64,000 nt of DNA, taken from assembly GCA_046350095.1 (NCBI GenBank), contig JAXMBA010000004.1, positions 496,001 through 560,000 on the forward strand. The letters run 5' to 3'. Below, piece after piece: positions 1 to 8,852 of this stretch. Numbering within the stretch: position 1 is the first letter of the stretch; each line of letters opens with the position of its first letter. Both the position numbers and the translations under genes were made by a program. The notes under the pieces are model-generated. The model was not told the DNA's origin and ran no database searches. It saw only the letters and a list, made by a program, of their open reading frames with translations. This stretch comes from Urbifossiella sp046350095 (GTDB lineage Bacteria; Planctomycetota; Planctomycetia; Gemmatales; Gemmataceae).

Positions 1-948
1 ATCTGGACCGCGTACTTCCGCGACCCGGGGATGGCACAATTCGCCGGGCTGGAAGGGCTCGAAAAGGGCTGCCGCACGGTGGTCGCGTTTAGCCCGCGGC
101 CGATGGCCGGCTACTGGGAGGAGCACCGATTCATGCCGAGCGGCCGACCACCGAGCCCGGCCGGCAGCCCGCTCCACCGCGGCGAGATGGCGTACAAGTT
201 GGCCGGAAACGTGATCGCCTATGCTACCGGGTTGGAGTTGCCGAAGCCGCGGCTGACGCGGACGGTGCTGGTGGACCCGAACGCCGGCGACCGCGGCCCG
301 CGTCGCGGAATGTTCCAGCCGGCGCAGCTGAAGACCGGAGACGCCGAGCCCGCCCCCGCCGCGTTGCGGAACCTGATGGGTCACCTGAAGGAGAAGTACC
401 AGTTGCAGGTGAGCACGAAGTCGGAGGCTCTCTTCCCCGGCGATGACGCGGTGTTCAAGTACAAGTTCCTCTACCTGCACGGCCGGCGGCCGCTGGAACT
501 GTCCGACTTCGACACCGAGAACGTGAAGGGCGTGTTGCAGACGGGCGGCCTGCTGTTCGCCGACGCCAGTTGCAACGGCACCGACGCCTGGAAGCGCTTC
601 GACGCCTCGTTCCGCGCGGCGTGCAAGAAGCTGTTCCCCGACGCGCCGCTGCAAGTGATCCCCGCCGACGACCCGATTTTTGCGGCGAAGATGAACGGCG
701 GGCAGGCGATTTCGCAAGTGCGCTGCCGGCGCGAGAAGCCGGACGGCAGCGGCCCCGAGGCGGAGTTGAAGAGCTACGCCCCGTACCTGGAGGGCGTGAA
801 GATCGACGGCCGGTGGGTGGTGGTTTACAGCAAGTACGACATCGGGTGCGCGCTAGAAGGGCACAAGTCGGCCGACTGCTTGGGCCACGACCGCGAGAGT
901 GCTACGCGTCTGGCAAGCGCGGTGGTACTGTATTCGCTGCGGCGATGA
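1..948 (+). CDS. DUF4159 domain protein, 3' part
   Basis: The frame is open from base 1, so the start lies outside the window; 315 residues are visible. From about residue 125 onward the protein has the DUF4159 pattern: an FPGDDAVFKYKFLYLHG-type segment, then GGLLFADASC, and near the end a VVVYSKYDIGCALE stretch followed by a short helix to the stop. DUF4159 proteins are common in planctomycetes and have a Rossmann-like, glutamine-amidotransferase-related look, but their role is not established. The gene converges on the minus-strand cluster to its right, and a strong inverted repeat follows its stop. Domain family is confident; function is unknown. Confidence 0.85.
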   Translation: MWTAYFRDPGMAQFAGLEGLEKGCRTVVAFSPRPMAGYWEEHRFMPSGRPPSPAGSPLHRGEMAYKLAGNVIAYATGLELPKPRLTRTVLVDPNAGDRGPRRGMFQPAQLKTGDAEPAPAALRNLMGHLKEKYQLQVSTKSEALFPGDDAVFKYKFLYLHGRRPLELSDFDTENVKGVLQTGGLLFADASCNGTDAWKRFDASFRAACKKLFPDAPLQVIPADDPIFAAKMNGGQAISQVRCRREKPDGSGPEAELKSYAPYLEGVKIDGRWVVVYSKYDIGCALEGHKSADCLGHDRESATRLASAVVLYSLRR

Positions 949-959
949 CGAAATAGGTC

Positions 960-1034
960 GAGCGGCCCGCGTGAGCGGGCTGTTTCTGATCGCGCCAAAT
1001 GCGATCAGGAACAGCCCGCTCACGCGGGCCGCTC
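960..1034. repeat. 34-bp-arm inverted repeat between convergent genes
   Basis: The left arm (960-993) and right arm (1001-1034) are reverse complements with a single mismatch, at 1009, and are separated by a 7-base loop. The arms begin GAGCGGCCCGCG and end at the loop with GATCGC. The right arm overlaps the stop and last codons of the minus-strand gene that ends at 1020. It could act as a bidirectional terminator for the two convergent genes, although neither side has a clear T-run. The long, nearly perfect arms also suit a dispersed palindromic (REP/MITE-like) element. Confidence 0.85.
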
Positions 1035-1522
1035 GCCTCGCCAACAGTGGTCGAACATCAATTCCCACTCCAACCGCTGTACCCAACGGGCGACCAACTC
1101 GGCGTCGCTGCGCGTTCTGCGCACCCGTTCGCACTCGTCCACGAACGCTTCGGGCGTGGTGTAAGCGTATCCCAGCGCGGGGGCGTGCTCGCGCAACCCC
1201 TTCACCACCGGGTGCGGGCCGACGCGGCGCCACCAGTATTTGCTGTTGCTCGCGTCCGGCTCGCGGCGGTGCATGACCGCGTGCCAGAAGTCGCGGTCGG
1301 GGTTCCCCTCGTCGGCCTGACAAATCTCGTGGCACTCGTCGAGGAAGTCGAACCGCAGCCACAGCCCCGCGGCGCAAGCCTGCGGCAGAGTCTTCGCGGC
1401 AGCGGCGAGTTGGACGTGCATCGCCGCAAGCGGCGAACCGGGGCCGAGTTCGGGGAGCCGATCGACGGCGAGAAGCGCGGCCACGGCCGGGCTGTAGGCG
1501 GACGGGTCGAACACGAACGGCG

Positions 1523-1526
<4 letters not shown>
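1020..1526 (-). CDS. conserved-looking small protein downstream of DUF1501 gene
   Basis: 168 residues, no signal peptide and no membrane segment. The ATG overlaps the stop of the DUF1501 gene by four bases (ATGA), so the two are probably translationally coupled. The protein is rich in aromatic residues and His in its middle (FLDECHEIC, DFWHAVMHRREP, YWWRRVGPHPV), which suggests a folded domain with possible metal or ligand contacts. I do not recognise a family. Its last codons lie within the right arm of the inverted repeat, so the extreme C-terminus may be a later addition. Position suggests a role tied to the DUF1501/DUF1549 pair. Confidence 0.75.
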
Positions 1527-2935
<1,409 letters not shown>

Positions 2936-2953
2936 GGGAGCTCGCGGGGAGCG

Positions 2954-5065
2954 TCAGTCGATGTACAGGAACTCGTTCAGGTTCAGCAGTGCGTGACACA
3001 GGTCCGTCACCGCGTCCGCGCCGCCGTGGTTCCGCAGGAACGCCACCAGCGCCGCCTTCTCCTCCGAGCTCGGCGGACGGCTTAGCCCCAGCTCGACGGC
3101 CCGCGTCACCACCTTGTCTGGATCGGTGCCCGCGTCGCGGGTCACGCGCGCAGCGAAGGTCTTGGCGTGGCCGAGAATCATCGCGTCGTTCAGGAGTGTC
3201 AGCGCCTGCGGTGCGGTCGTGGTTACGAATCTCCGGCTGCACGCCTCGACGCGCTCGGGGCTGTCGAACAGGCTGAAGAACGGGTAGCGCAGGTTCCGCT
3301 TCACCGCAACGTACACGCTGCGGCGGTTCCGCTCCCCCGCGTCGGCCGACACCTTCCAGTTCCCCTTCACCTCCGCCGGCAGCTCGGGGTACACGCTCGG
3401 CCCGCCGGCCTTCGTGTTCAGCACGCCGGCCGTCGCGAGCACGGCGTCGCGCAGCGCCTCGCCGTCGAGCCGGCGGCGCGGGTACTGCCACAGGAGCACG
3501 TTGTCCGGGTCGGCGGCGTTCGCCGTGCCGCGGGCGCTCTGCCGATACACGGCCGACGTGACGATCAGGCGGTGGAGCTTCTTCAGCGACCAGCCGTGCG
3601 ACGTGACGAACTCGCAGGCGAGCCAGTCGAGCAGTTCGGGGTGCGTCGGGCGGTCGCCGCCGACACCGAAGTCGCTACTGCTGGGCACGATGCCGACGCC
3701 GAAGTGGTGCTGCCAGACGCGGTTCACGATGACGCGCGCCGTCAGCGGGTTCTTCGCGTCGGCGATCCACCCCGCGAGCGCCGAGCGCCGGCCACTCGTC
3801 GTCGCCGTCGGCGTGATGGTCGGGTCCGCGGGCGTGATCGAGGCGATGAAGCCGGGTTCGAGTTCGTCCCCCTTGCTGCGCCAGTTGCCGCGCTTCAGCA
3901 AGAATGTGGCCGGCGGTGCGGTGCCGGTGTCGGTCATGGCCGGCACGCGAGGAGGGTCGGCGGGCTTATCCTTCGCGACCGCCGCCAGCTTCGCGGAGAG
4001 CGCGTCCCACTTGTCCTTGTCGGCCCCCTTCATCGTCTTGCCGACGTCCTTGCCGTCGGCCGAGACCTGCTTCGCGACCATCGCCGCCATCTGCTTCTGC
4101 AGAGGCGTTCGCTGCGCGTCGGGCATGTCCACCAGGGCCAGCAGTTCGGGTGCGAACCGCATCCGCTCGCGCTTCACCATCTTCTCTCGGTACGGCCCCT
4201 CGAGCGCGGTCAGCTCCGCACGGTCGGCGGCGGTCCTCGCCTCCCACGCGGCGCGCTTAGCCTCGTAGTCCGTTCGCGCGACCGCGTCGAGCAGCGGGGC
4301 GTCCACGGGCCAGTAGCCGGCGAAGAAGGCCTGAAAGCGGTAGTAATCTTCCTGTGTAACCGGGTCGGTCTTGTGGTCGTGGCACTTCGCGCAACCCAGC
4401 GTCAGGCCGAGGAAGGCGCCGGCGGTGGTATCGGTCAGGTCGTTGAGGATGTCCTGCCGCTTCAACTCTACGTCGACGGCGTTGTACTCATAGGGGTAGT
4501 GCCGCAAGAACCCGGTCGCGGTGAGGGCGTCGGTGTCGCCGGGGAAGAGTTCGTCGCCGGCGAGTTGCTCGCGCACGAAGCGGTCGAACGGCTTGTCGGC
4601 GTTGAACGCGCGGATGACGTAGTCGCGGTACCGCCAGGCGTTCGGGCGCGCGTCGTCGGCCTTGAACCCGTCGCTCTCGGCGTAGCGCGCCAGGTCGAGC
4701 CAGAATAGCGCCATCCGCTCGCCATACCGCGGTGATGCCAGCAGCCGGTCCACCAACTTCTCGACGGCGTCGGGCGCGGCGTCGTTGACGAACGCGGCGA
4801 CTTCCTCCGGCGTCGGCGGCAGGCCGTGCAGGTCGAACGTGAGGCGGCGGACGAGGGTGCGGCGGTCGGCGGGCGGGGCGAAAGTCAGCCGCTTCGCTTC
4901 GAGCCGGGCGAGAAGAAAAGCGTCGATCGGCGTGCGCGTCGTGCCCTTCACCGTCGGGACGGCGGGGCGTAGCACGGGCTTGAACGCCCAGTCGGGCGGG
5001 AGGTCGGCGGCCGGGGCGGGGCCGGCAAGGAGGGAGAGCGCGAGGAGCGAGGCGAACCGGCGCAT
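2954..5065 (-). CDS. DUF1549/DUF1553 domain secreted protein
   Basis: 703 residues with a Sec signal peptide (hydrophobic core to about residue 16, cleavage near APAAD). The N-terminal DUF1549 region runs from about residue 45 to 260 (FWLDLARYAESDGF, FDRFVREQLAGDEL). It contains a CxxCH heme-attachment motif, with C225, C228 and H229 in GCAKCHDHK. The DUF1553 region follows from about residue 420 (ARVIVNRVWQHHFG, RLDGEALRDA, ALTLLNDA). The separate N-terminal cytochrome domain of longer family members is absent. It is first in an operon with the DUF1501 gene and the 168-aa gene. Family is certain; the reaction is unknown. Confidence 0.93.
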   Translation of the reverse strand: MRRFASLLALSLLAGPAPAADLPPDWAFKPVLRPAVPTVKGTTRTPIDAFLLARLEAKRLTFAPPADRRTLVRRLTFDLHGLPPTPEEVAAFVNDAAPDAVEKLVDRLLASPRYGERMALFWLDLARYAESDGFKADDARPNAWRYRDYVIRAFNADKPFDRFVREQLAGDELFPGDTDALTATGFLRHYPYEYNAVDVELKRQDILNDLTDTTAGAFLGLTLGCAKCHDHKTDPVTQEDYYRFQAFFAGYWPVDAPLLDAVARTDYEAKRAAWEARTAADRAELTALEGPYREKMVKRERMRFAPELLALVDMPDAQRTPLQKQMAAMVAKQVSADGKDVGKTMKGADKDKWDALSAKLAAVAKDKPADPPRVPAMTDTGTAPPATFLLKRGNWRSKGDELEPGFIASITPADPTITPTATTSGRRSALAGWIADAKNPLTARVIVNRVWQHHFGVGIVPSSSDFGVGGDRPTHPELLDWLACEFVTSHGWSLKKLHRLIVTSAVYRQSARGTANAADPDNVLLWQYPRRRLDGEALRDAVLATAGVLNTKAGGPSVYPELPAEVKGNWKVSADAGERNRRSVYVAVKRNLRYPFFSLFDSPERVEACSRRFVTTTAPQALTLLNDAMILGHAKTFAARVTRDAGTDPDKVVTRAVELGLSRPPSSEEKAALVAFLRNHGGADAVTDLCHALLNLNEFLYID

Positions 5066-5082
5066 CGGACGCGGTCCTGGGT

Positions 5083-5110
5083 GGCGGGAGCGGGGTGGGC
5101 CGCTCCCGCC
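5083..5110 (-). terminator. GC-rich hairpin between two minus-strand genes
   Basis: A perfect 11-bp stem (5083-5093 with 5100-5110, GGCGGGAGCGG and its complement) has a 6-base loop. It lies between the end of the small secreted protein gene (5149) and the start of the DUF1549 gene (5065). No T-run follows on either strand, so it may be a weak terminator or a structure in the leader of the DUF1549 mRNA. Confidence 0.35.
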
Positions 5111-5148
5111 GATTGTACCCGCTGCGGCGCCTCGGGCAAACCGAAACC

Positions 5149-5496
5149 TCAGCGGCGCATCACGGTCGGCGCCACCGGCGTGTTGTAGTTCGGGTAGCGC
5201 GTGGACGGGAACCGCAGCGGGTTCGGCAGCGCGCTCGGGCCGGGCTGGATGGGGTTCGGGCCGGGGCGGGTGTAGCCGAACAGGTTGTTGAACGTCTTGA
5301 TGAACCCGTCGTTCTGCACCTGCCCCGCGGCGGCGTCGCCGGCCAGGTTGATCGTCCCGGCCGCGACGTTAGCGATCGCCCGGCTCGGCCGGACCACCAG
5401 CTTGTTCGTGTCGATCGGCACGAACCGGCCGTCCTGGGCCGCGGCCGGGCCGGCGGTCAGCGCCACCAGCGCGGCGGCTGTGAACCAGCGTGTCAT
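5149..5496 (-). CDS. small secreted protein of unknown function
   Basis: 115 residues from the ATG at 5496, chosen because AGGGGA lies a few bases upstream and the signal peptide begins there. A frame upstream adds ten unconvincing residues. The signal peptide is clear (MTRWFTAAALVALTAGPAAAQ, cleavage after AAAQ). The mature part is about 95 residues, with LVVRPSRAIANVAAGTINLAG and a Pro/Asn-rich C-terminus. No known domain. It is likely periplasmic or surface exposed. The role is unknown. Confidence 0.75.
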   Translation of the reverse strand: MTRWFTAAALVALTAGPAAAQDGRFVPIDTNKLVVRPSRAIANVAAGTINLAGDAAAGQVQNDGFIKTFNNLFGYTRPGPNPIQPGPSALPNPLRFPSTRYPNYNTPVAPTVMRR

Positions 5497-5604
5497 GTTT
5501 TCCCCTGTACCGGGCCGCGCCCACACCCTCGGCGGCGGAGCCGCTGTCCCCCGGGTGTGGCCCCATGAAACGGGTGGGAGATACCACGGGCGTTAGAAGT
5601 GTCA

Positions 5605-5636
5605 AGTGAAAAGCCCACCCGTCGCGACGGGTGGGC
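5605..5636 (-). terminator. rho-independent terminator
   Basis: A perfect 24-base palindrome at 5613-5636 (arms GCCCACCCGTCG and its complement) is followed on the minus strand by TTTT at 5612-5609. It starts eight bases past the stop of the coiled-coil membrane protein gene, so it most likely ends that transcript. Confidence 0.8.
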
Positions 5637-5643
5637 ATGGTGG

Positions 5644-6411
5644 TCAGTCACCGGTCTTCGGCTCCGGCGGCCGCGCCGGGCGCGGCTGTGGGCCGGCTCC
5701 CTCCAGGCGGGCCAACTTCTCGCGGCAGTCCTGCACGGCCCGCTGCAGTTCCCGCAGCGACTCCTCGAAGCTGCGGTACTGCGCGTCGCGGGCCAGCTTC
5801 CGTTCCATGTCGCCGGCCTTGTTCTTCTCGATCTCGCCCTGCACCCGCAGGGCCGCCTCCGTCGCCAGCTTCACCTCCCCGGAGAGGACCACGAACCGCT
5901 CCCGCAGCACTTCCACTCCCGCCGTGTCACGCTTGAGCGCGTCCACCGAAGTGTTCAAGTCCTTCTTCAGCGAATCGACCGCGAGCGTCGCCGCGCTGGC
6001 GCGCTCCTTCACCGCCTCGATGTCGCCCTTGTACCCCTCGATGACCCGGATGCGCTCGTACAGCGTCTTCACGCGCGCGTCCACCTCCTCTTTCTTCGCG
6101 AGCGTGCCACGGGTCTCGCGCTCGCGGTCGAAGTCCTCGCGCTTCACCGCCGCCCCGAGTGCCTCCCGGGTGCGGGCGGCTTCCGCCCGCAACTCGCTGA
6201 TCGACGACTGAATGCTGTTGAACAACGTGATCGACACCAGCGCCACGATGCTGAGGATTGTGCCGCCGAAGACTCGCCAGAAGACCGAAATCTTGTGATC
6301 GTCGCCGTTTCCGGCGGCCGCAGGCGGGGTCGCCCCGGACCTCACGCTCTCGACCAGAACCGGGGTGTCGTCGGTCGTCTGTTCGTCGTCCTGGAAGCGC
6401 TTCGGGTTCAC
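5644..6411 (-). CDS. single-pass membrane protein with coiled coil
   Basis: 255 residues from the GTG at 6411. The open frame continues upstream, but that part is Arg/Pro-rich and looks non-coding. A cytoplasmic segment of about 42 residues leads to one membrane helix (VFGGTILSIVALVSITLFNSI). About 170 charged, heptad-like residues follow, rich in Lys, Glu and Ala (RTREALGAAVKREDF, IEAVKERASAATLAVDSLKK, SLRELQRAVQDCREKLARLE), typical of a long coiled coil, and the tail is Pro-rich. No enzyme motif is present. It may be a structural or scaffold protein. The function is unknown. Confidence 0.75.
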   Translation of the reverse strand: MNPKRFQDDEQTTDDTPVLVESVRSGATPPAAAGNGDDHKISVFWRVFGGTILSIVALVSITLFNSIQSSISELRAEAARTREALGAAVKREDFDRERETRGTLAKKEEVDARVKTLYERIRVIEGYKGDIEAVKERASAATLAVDSLKKDLNTSVDALKRDTAGVEVLRERFVVLSGEVKLATEAALRVQGEIEKNKAGDMERKLARDAQYRSFEESLRELQRAVQDCREKLARLEGAGPQPRPARPPEPKTGD

Positions 6412-6580
6412 GAGGGTCCGTCCTCGGGGGTCGTGCCGGCGGTGGGGGCCGGGGGAACTTGGGTCGCGGCGTATACCGGCCCCGGCCCGGGGAGGCAAGC
6501 TCACCCGGACGTGGGAAATCGGGTAGCCGAGAACGCGTGTTTGCCGGGAGGACGACCGGACGGGATAAAACTTGCGCGGC

Positions 6581-6620
6581 CGCTCGCGGCGCTGCACCCG
6601 CGGGTGCCGCGCCGCGAGCG
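6581..6620 (-). terminator. long hairpin after sugar isomerase gene
   Basis: The 11-bp outer arms 6581-6591 and 6610-6620 pair perfectly. An inner 6-bp stem (GCACCC with GGGTGC) continues the hairpin. It lies seven bases beyond the stop of the minus-strand isomerase gene, and AGTTTTAT follows a few bases later on that strand. A transcription terminator is the likely role. Confidence 0.55.
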
Positions 6621-6626
6621 ACACGG

Positions 6627-7571
6627 CTATGCCGCGGCGTACTTCTCGCGGAGCTTGTCGAGGTACTTCTTGCTCTGCGCCGTCACCTCCCACGCGTGCG
6701 GCCAGAAGCACAGGTCCACCGTCCACCAGTCGTGCGGCACGCCACTGGCCTGCATCGCCGGCACCAGTTTGTCGAAGTCCAGCTTCCCCGTGCCGAAGGG
6801 GTTGTGCGTCGAGGTGTTGTGCTCGTTCAGGCTGCTATCGGAGTCGATGAGGTGGATGTGCGTCACCTTCCCCTTCAGCTTCTCCAGCAGCTCCAGCTCG
6901 CCGCCCGGCAGCGTCTCTTTGGTACCGGTCTGGTTCGCCCCTACGGTCGCGCACATGTGGGCGTGGCAGGTGTCGTACAGAACGCCGAAGTTCGGGTTCC
7001 CCTTCGCCCGGACGCCGTCAACCAGCTTCACGATTTCCGACGGCTTGTTGAAAGCGAACCCCGGCTCGAACTCCCAGCACACGTTGAGTCCGTAGTCGGC
7101 CGCGATCTTGCTGCTCTTGTCCCAGACGTTGACGAACCGCTCCATTCCCTTCTCGGCGCCGATCTTTTGCCCCTCGGCGTCGGCCTCGAAGAAGTTCGGG
7201 GCCACCACCGTATCGACGCGGATGGTCTTGGCGTCGAGCTCGGACGCGAACACGCACCAGCCGAGGAACGCAGTGAGATAAGCGGCCGGGATCTCGTCCA
7301 TGATGGAGGTGCCGGGCGTCTTGAACGCCCAGAGGTCTACGGCGATGCCGGACAGGGCCAGGCCGTGGTCGGCGATTTCCTTGCGGAGCTTGGCCCGGCT
7401 CGCCTTCGTGGGGTGGGTCGCGGGGCTGGGGTGCGGGCCGAAGCTGCCAAGCTCCACGCCGTCGTAGCCGAGGTCTTGCAGCTTGTGGAGAATCTGGTGG
7501 AAATCGTTCGTGGGGACTTCCTGGTTGAACAGGTACGCCCAGGTGCCGATCGAGATGCGGGCCTTGGCCAT
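6627..7571 (-). CDS. sugar phosphate isomerase/epimerase family protein (TIM barrel)
   Basis: 314 residues from the ATG at 7571, chosen for its GGAG eight bases upstream and because homology-like sequence begins at MAKARISIGTWAYLFNQ. The protein has the AP-endonuclease-2/xylose-isomerase-like barrel pattern: LGYDGVELGSFG after the first strands, VCWEFEPGF near the middle, VLYDTCHAHM, and VTHIHLIDSD, with acidic and His residues placed as metal ligands. Such enzymes isomerise or epimerise sugars or inositols, and the substrate cannot be read from sequence. No export signal is visible. It is a single gene bounded by a hairpin and a candidate promoter. Confidence 0.88.
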   Translation of the reverse strand: MAKARISIGTWAYLFNQEVPTNDFHQILHKLQDLGYDGVELGSFGPHPSPATHPTKASRAKLRKEIADHGLALSGIAVDLWAFKTPGTSIMDEIPAAYLTAFLGWCVFASELDAKTIRVDTVVAPNFFEADAEGQKIGAEKGMERFVNVWDKSSKIAADYGLNVCWEFEPGFAFNKPSEIVKLVDGVRAKGNPNFGVLYDTCHAHMCATVGANQTGTKETLPGGELELLEKLKGKVTHIHLIDSDSSLNEHNTSTHNPFGTGKLDFDKLVPAMQASGVPHDWWTVDLCFWPHAWEVTAQSKKYLDKLREKYAAA

Positions 7572-7654
7572 GTGCGCGCTCCGGGAAAGGTAGCCGGGAC
7601 GGGCGAACCGCGGGCCGCCGGCAACCGACCTCGACGGCCCGGTCGACGACCCGT

Positions 7655-7683
7655 ATGTTACCCCATTCGCCCCGCGTTGTAAG
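7655..7683 (-). promoter_or_regulatory. candidate sigma-70-like promoter
   Basis: On the minus strand, CTTACA (7683-7678) and TAACAT (7660-7655) are spaced by 17 bases, each matching four of six consensus positions. The -10 element is about 84 bases upstream of the isomerase ATG at 7571. This is a pattern match only. Confidence 0.35.
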
Positions 7684-7853
7684 ACCTCACAGCCGGGGCG
7701 GTATCTCACCGGAAGGTCGGTTCTAGCCGGCACTTCCGGCAGAGGCAAGGAGAAATCCGGCGGCCCGCGCGCAAGTTCCGGGGGCCGGGAGAGAACATCT
7801 TCGTGAACGACGTGTCTGCTACAGGTCGGCAGACTTTTGGTTGGGAGGCGATT

Positions 7854-8246
7854 GTGAGTAGCAACGTGTTAGGCAGTCCCGGCGGGTGTGGGTTAGCGTC
7901 CCCGCGCAAGCGTCCGGCCCGGGTGGTCGTCGGGGGCGGGGCCGGGTTTGCGGCTCGGACGGCCGAGCGGTTCCTGGCCCGAGGTATGGACGTCTGCACC
8001 GCCATCGCTCTGGATGAGCTGCACGCAATAGCCACCCGCAAGAACCCGACCGCCGTGATCCTTCCGGTCGAGGCTGCGGGAGAGAGCGGCTACCTGACGT
8101 GTGCCAAACTCCGGCTGATGCGGCCGAAGATGCGGGTGATTTTGGTCGGCGAGGCGAGCGCCCGGGCGGAGAAGTTGGCCCGGTTCGTGGGAGCCCGCTT
8201 CGCCACCGAGACTACCGCTGCGGACGTTGTGTTGAAGCTGATCTAG
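7854..8246 (+). CDS. receiver-like protein lacking the phospho-accepting Asp
   Basis: 130 residues from the GTG at 7854, preferred because GGGAGG lies five bases upstream. A GTG at 7803 would add 17 residues. After about 20 residues the fold follows a CheY-like order: a VVVGGG strand, helix, LDELHAIA, TAVILPVEAAGESG, RPKMRVILVGE, ARFVGARFATETTAADVVLKLI. Pro sits where the phospho-Asp should be (AVILP), and the N-terminal acidic pair is missing (VVVGGGAG). It is therefore unlikely to be switched by ordinary phosphorylation. It may be a protein-interaction module. No DNA-binding domain is attached and no kinase gene is adjacent. Confidence 0.7.
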   Translation: MSSNVLGSPGGCGLASPRKRPARVVVGGGAGFAARTAERFLARGMDVCTAIALDELHAIATRKNPTAVILPVEAAGESGYLTCAKLRLMRPKMRVILVGEASARAEKLARFVGARFATETTAADVVLKLI

Positions 8247-8280
8247 CAGGGGCTGGATTCGGGAGTCCGGAAGACAAGAA

Positions 8281-8316
8281 CGGGTCCGGCACCGGGTACA
8301 CCCGGTGCCGGACCCG
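8281..8316. terminator. bidirectional terminator between convergent genes
   Basis: A perfect 16-bp stem (8281-8296 with 8301-8316) has a 4-base loop and lies between the ends of the receiver-like gene (8246) and the minus-strand ridA (8352). T-rich sequence follows on both strands (GTTTCTC on plus, TTCTTGTCTT on minus). Confidence 0.8.
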
Positions 8317-8351
8317 TCGCGTTTCTCGGCGTTAGTTTTCCCGGGATACTG

Positions 8352-8816
8352 CTACTCCACCTCGAAAATGCACTCCACTTCCACCGCGATGCCCCCCGGC
8401 AGTGTGTGCGCAGACACCGCACTCCGCGCCCCGACGCCGGCGTCGTCGCCGAACACGTCCTTCATCAACTCCGAAAAGCCGTTGATGACCGCCGGCTGAC
8501 CGGTGAACTCGGCCGTGCAGTTGACCCAACCCAGCGTCTTGACGATTCGCTTAACCTTGTCGAGCGAGCCGAGCGCCTCGCGGACGGTGGCCAGGACTGC
8601 GAGCCCGACCTGGCGGGCGGCATCCTTCCCCTGATCGGGCGTGAGCGTGTCGCCGACGCGGCCGGTGATCAGGGAGCGGTCGGCTTTCAGGGGGCCGTGG
8701 CCGGACACGTACAACAGGTTGCCGTGGCGTACGGCAGTCTTGTACACCGCGACCGGCTTCGGGGCAGGCGGCAGGGTGAGGTGCAGTTCCTGGACGCGCG
8801 TCTCGGGGCTGGGCAT
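8352..8816 (-). CDS. ridA: RidA family protein (YjgF/L-PSP type)
   Basis: 154 residues, slightly longer than the usual 125-130 because of an N-terminal extension. The RidA fold is seen in NLLYVSGHGPL, AARQVGLAVLATVREALGSLDKVKRIVKTLGWV, NGFSELMKDVFG, and the C-terminal ARSAVSAHTLPGGIAVEVECIFEV. The Arg in GARSAV is the residue that binds the substrate carboxylate in imine deaminases, so a role in clearing reactive enamine/imine intermediates is plausible. This belongs to the YjgF/XynB-type subgroup, whose members are less studied. It stands alone and converges on the receiver-like gene. Confidence 0.9.
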   Translation of the reverse strand: MPSPETRVQELHLTLPPAPKPVAVYKTAVRHGNLLYVSGHGPLKADRSLITGRVGDTLTPDQGKDAARQVGLAVLATVREALGSLDKVKRIVKTLGWVNCTAEFTGQPAVINGFSELMKDVFGDDAGVGARSAVSAHTLPGGIAVEVECIFEVE

Positions 8817-8852
8817 CGCAAGGCTCCGTGGGTGGGGTTGGTATAGGGCCGG

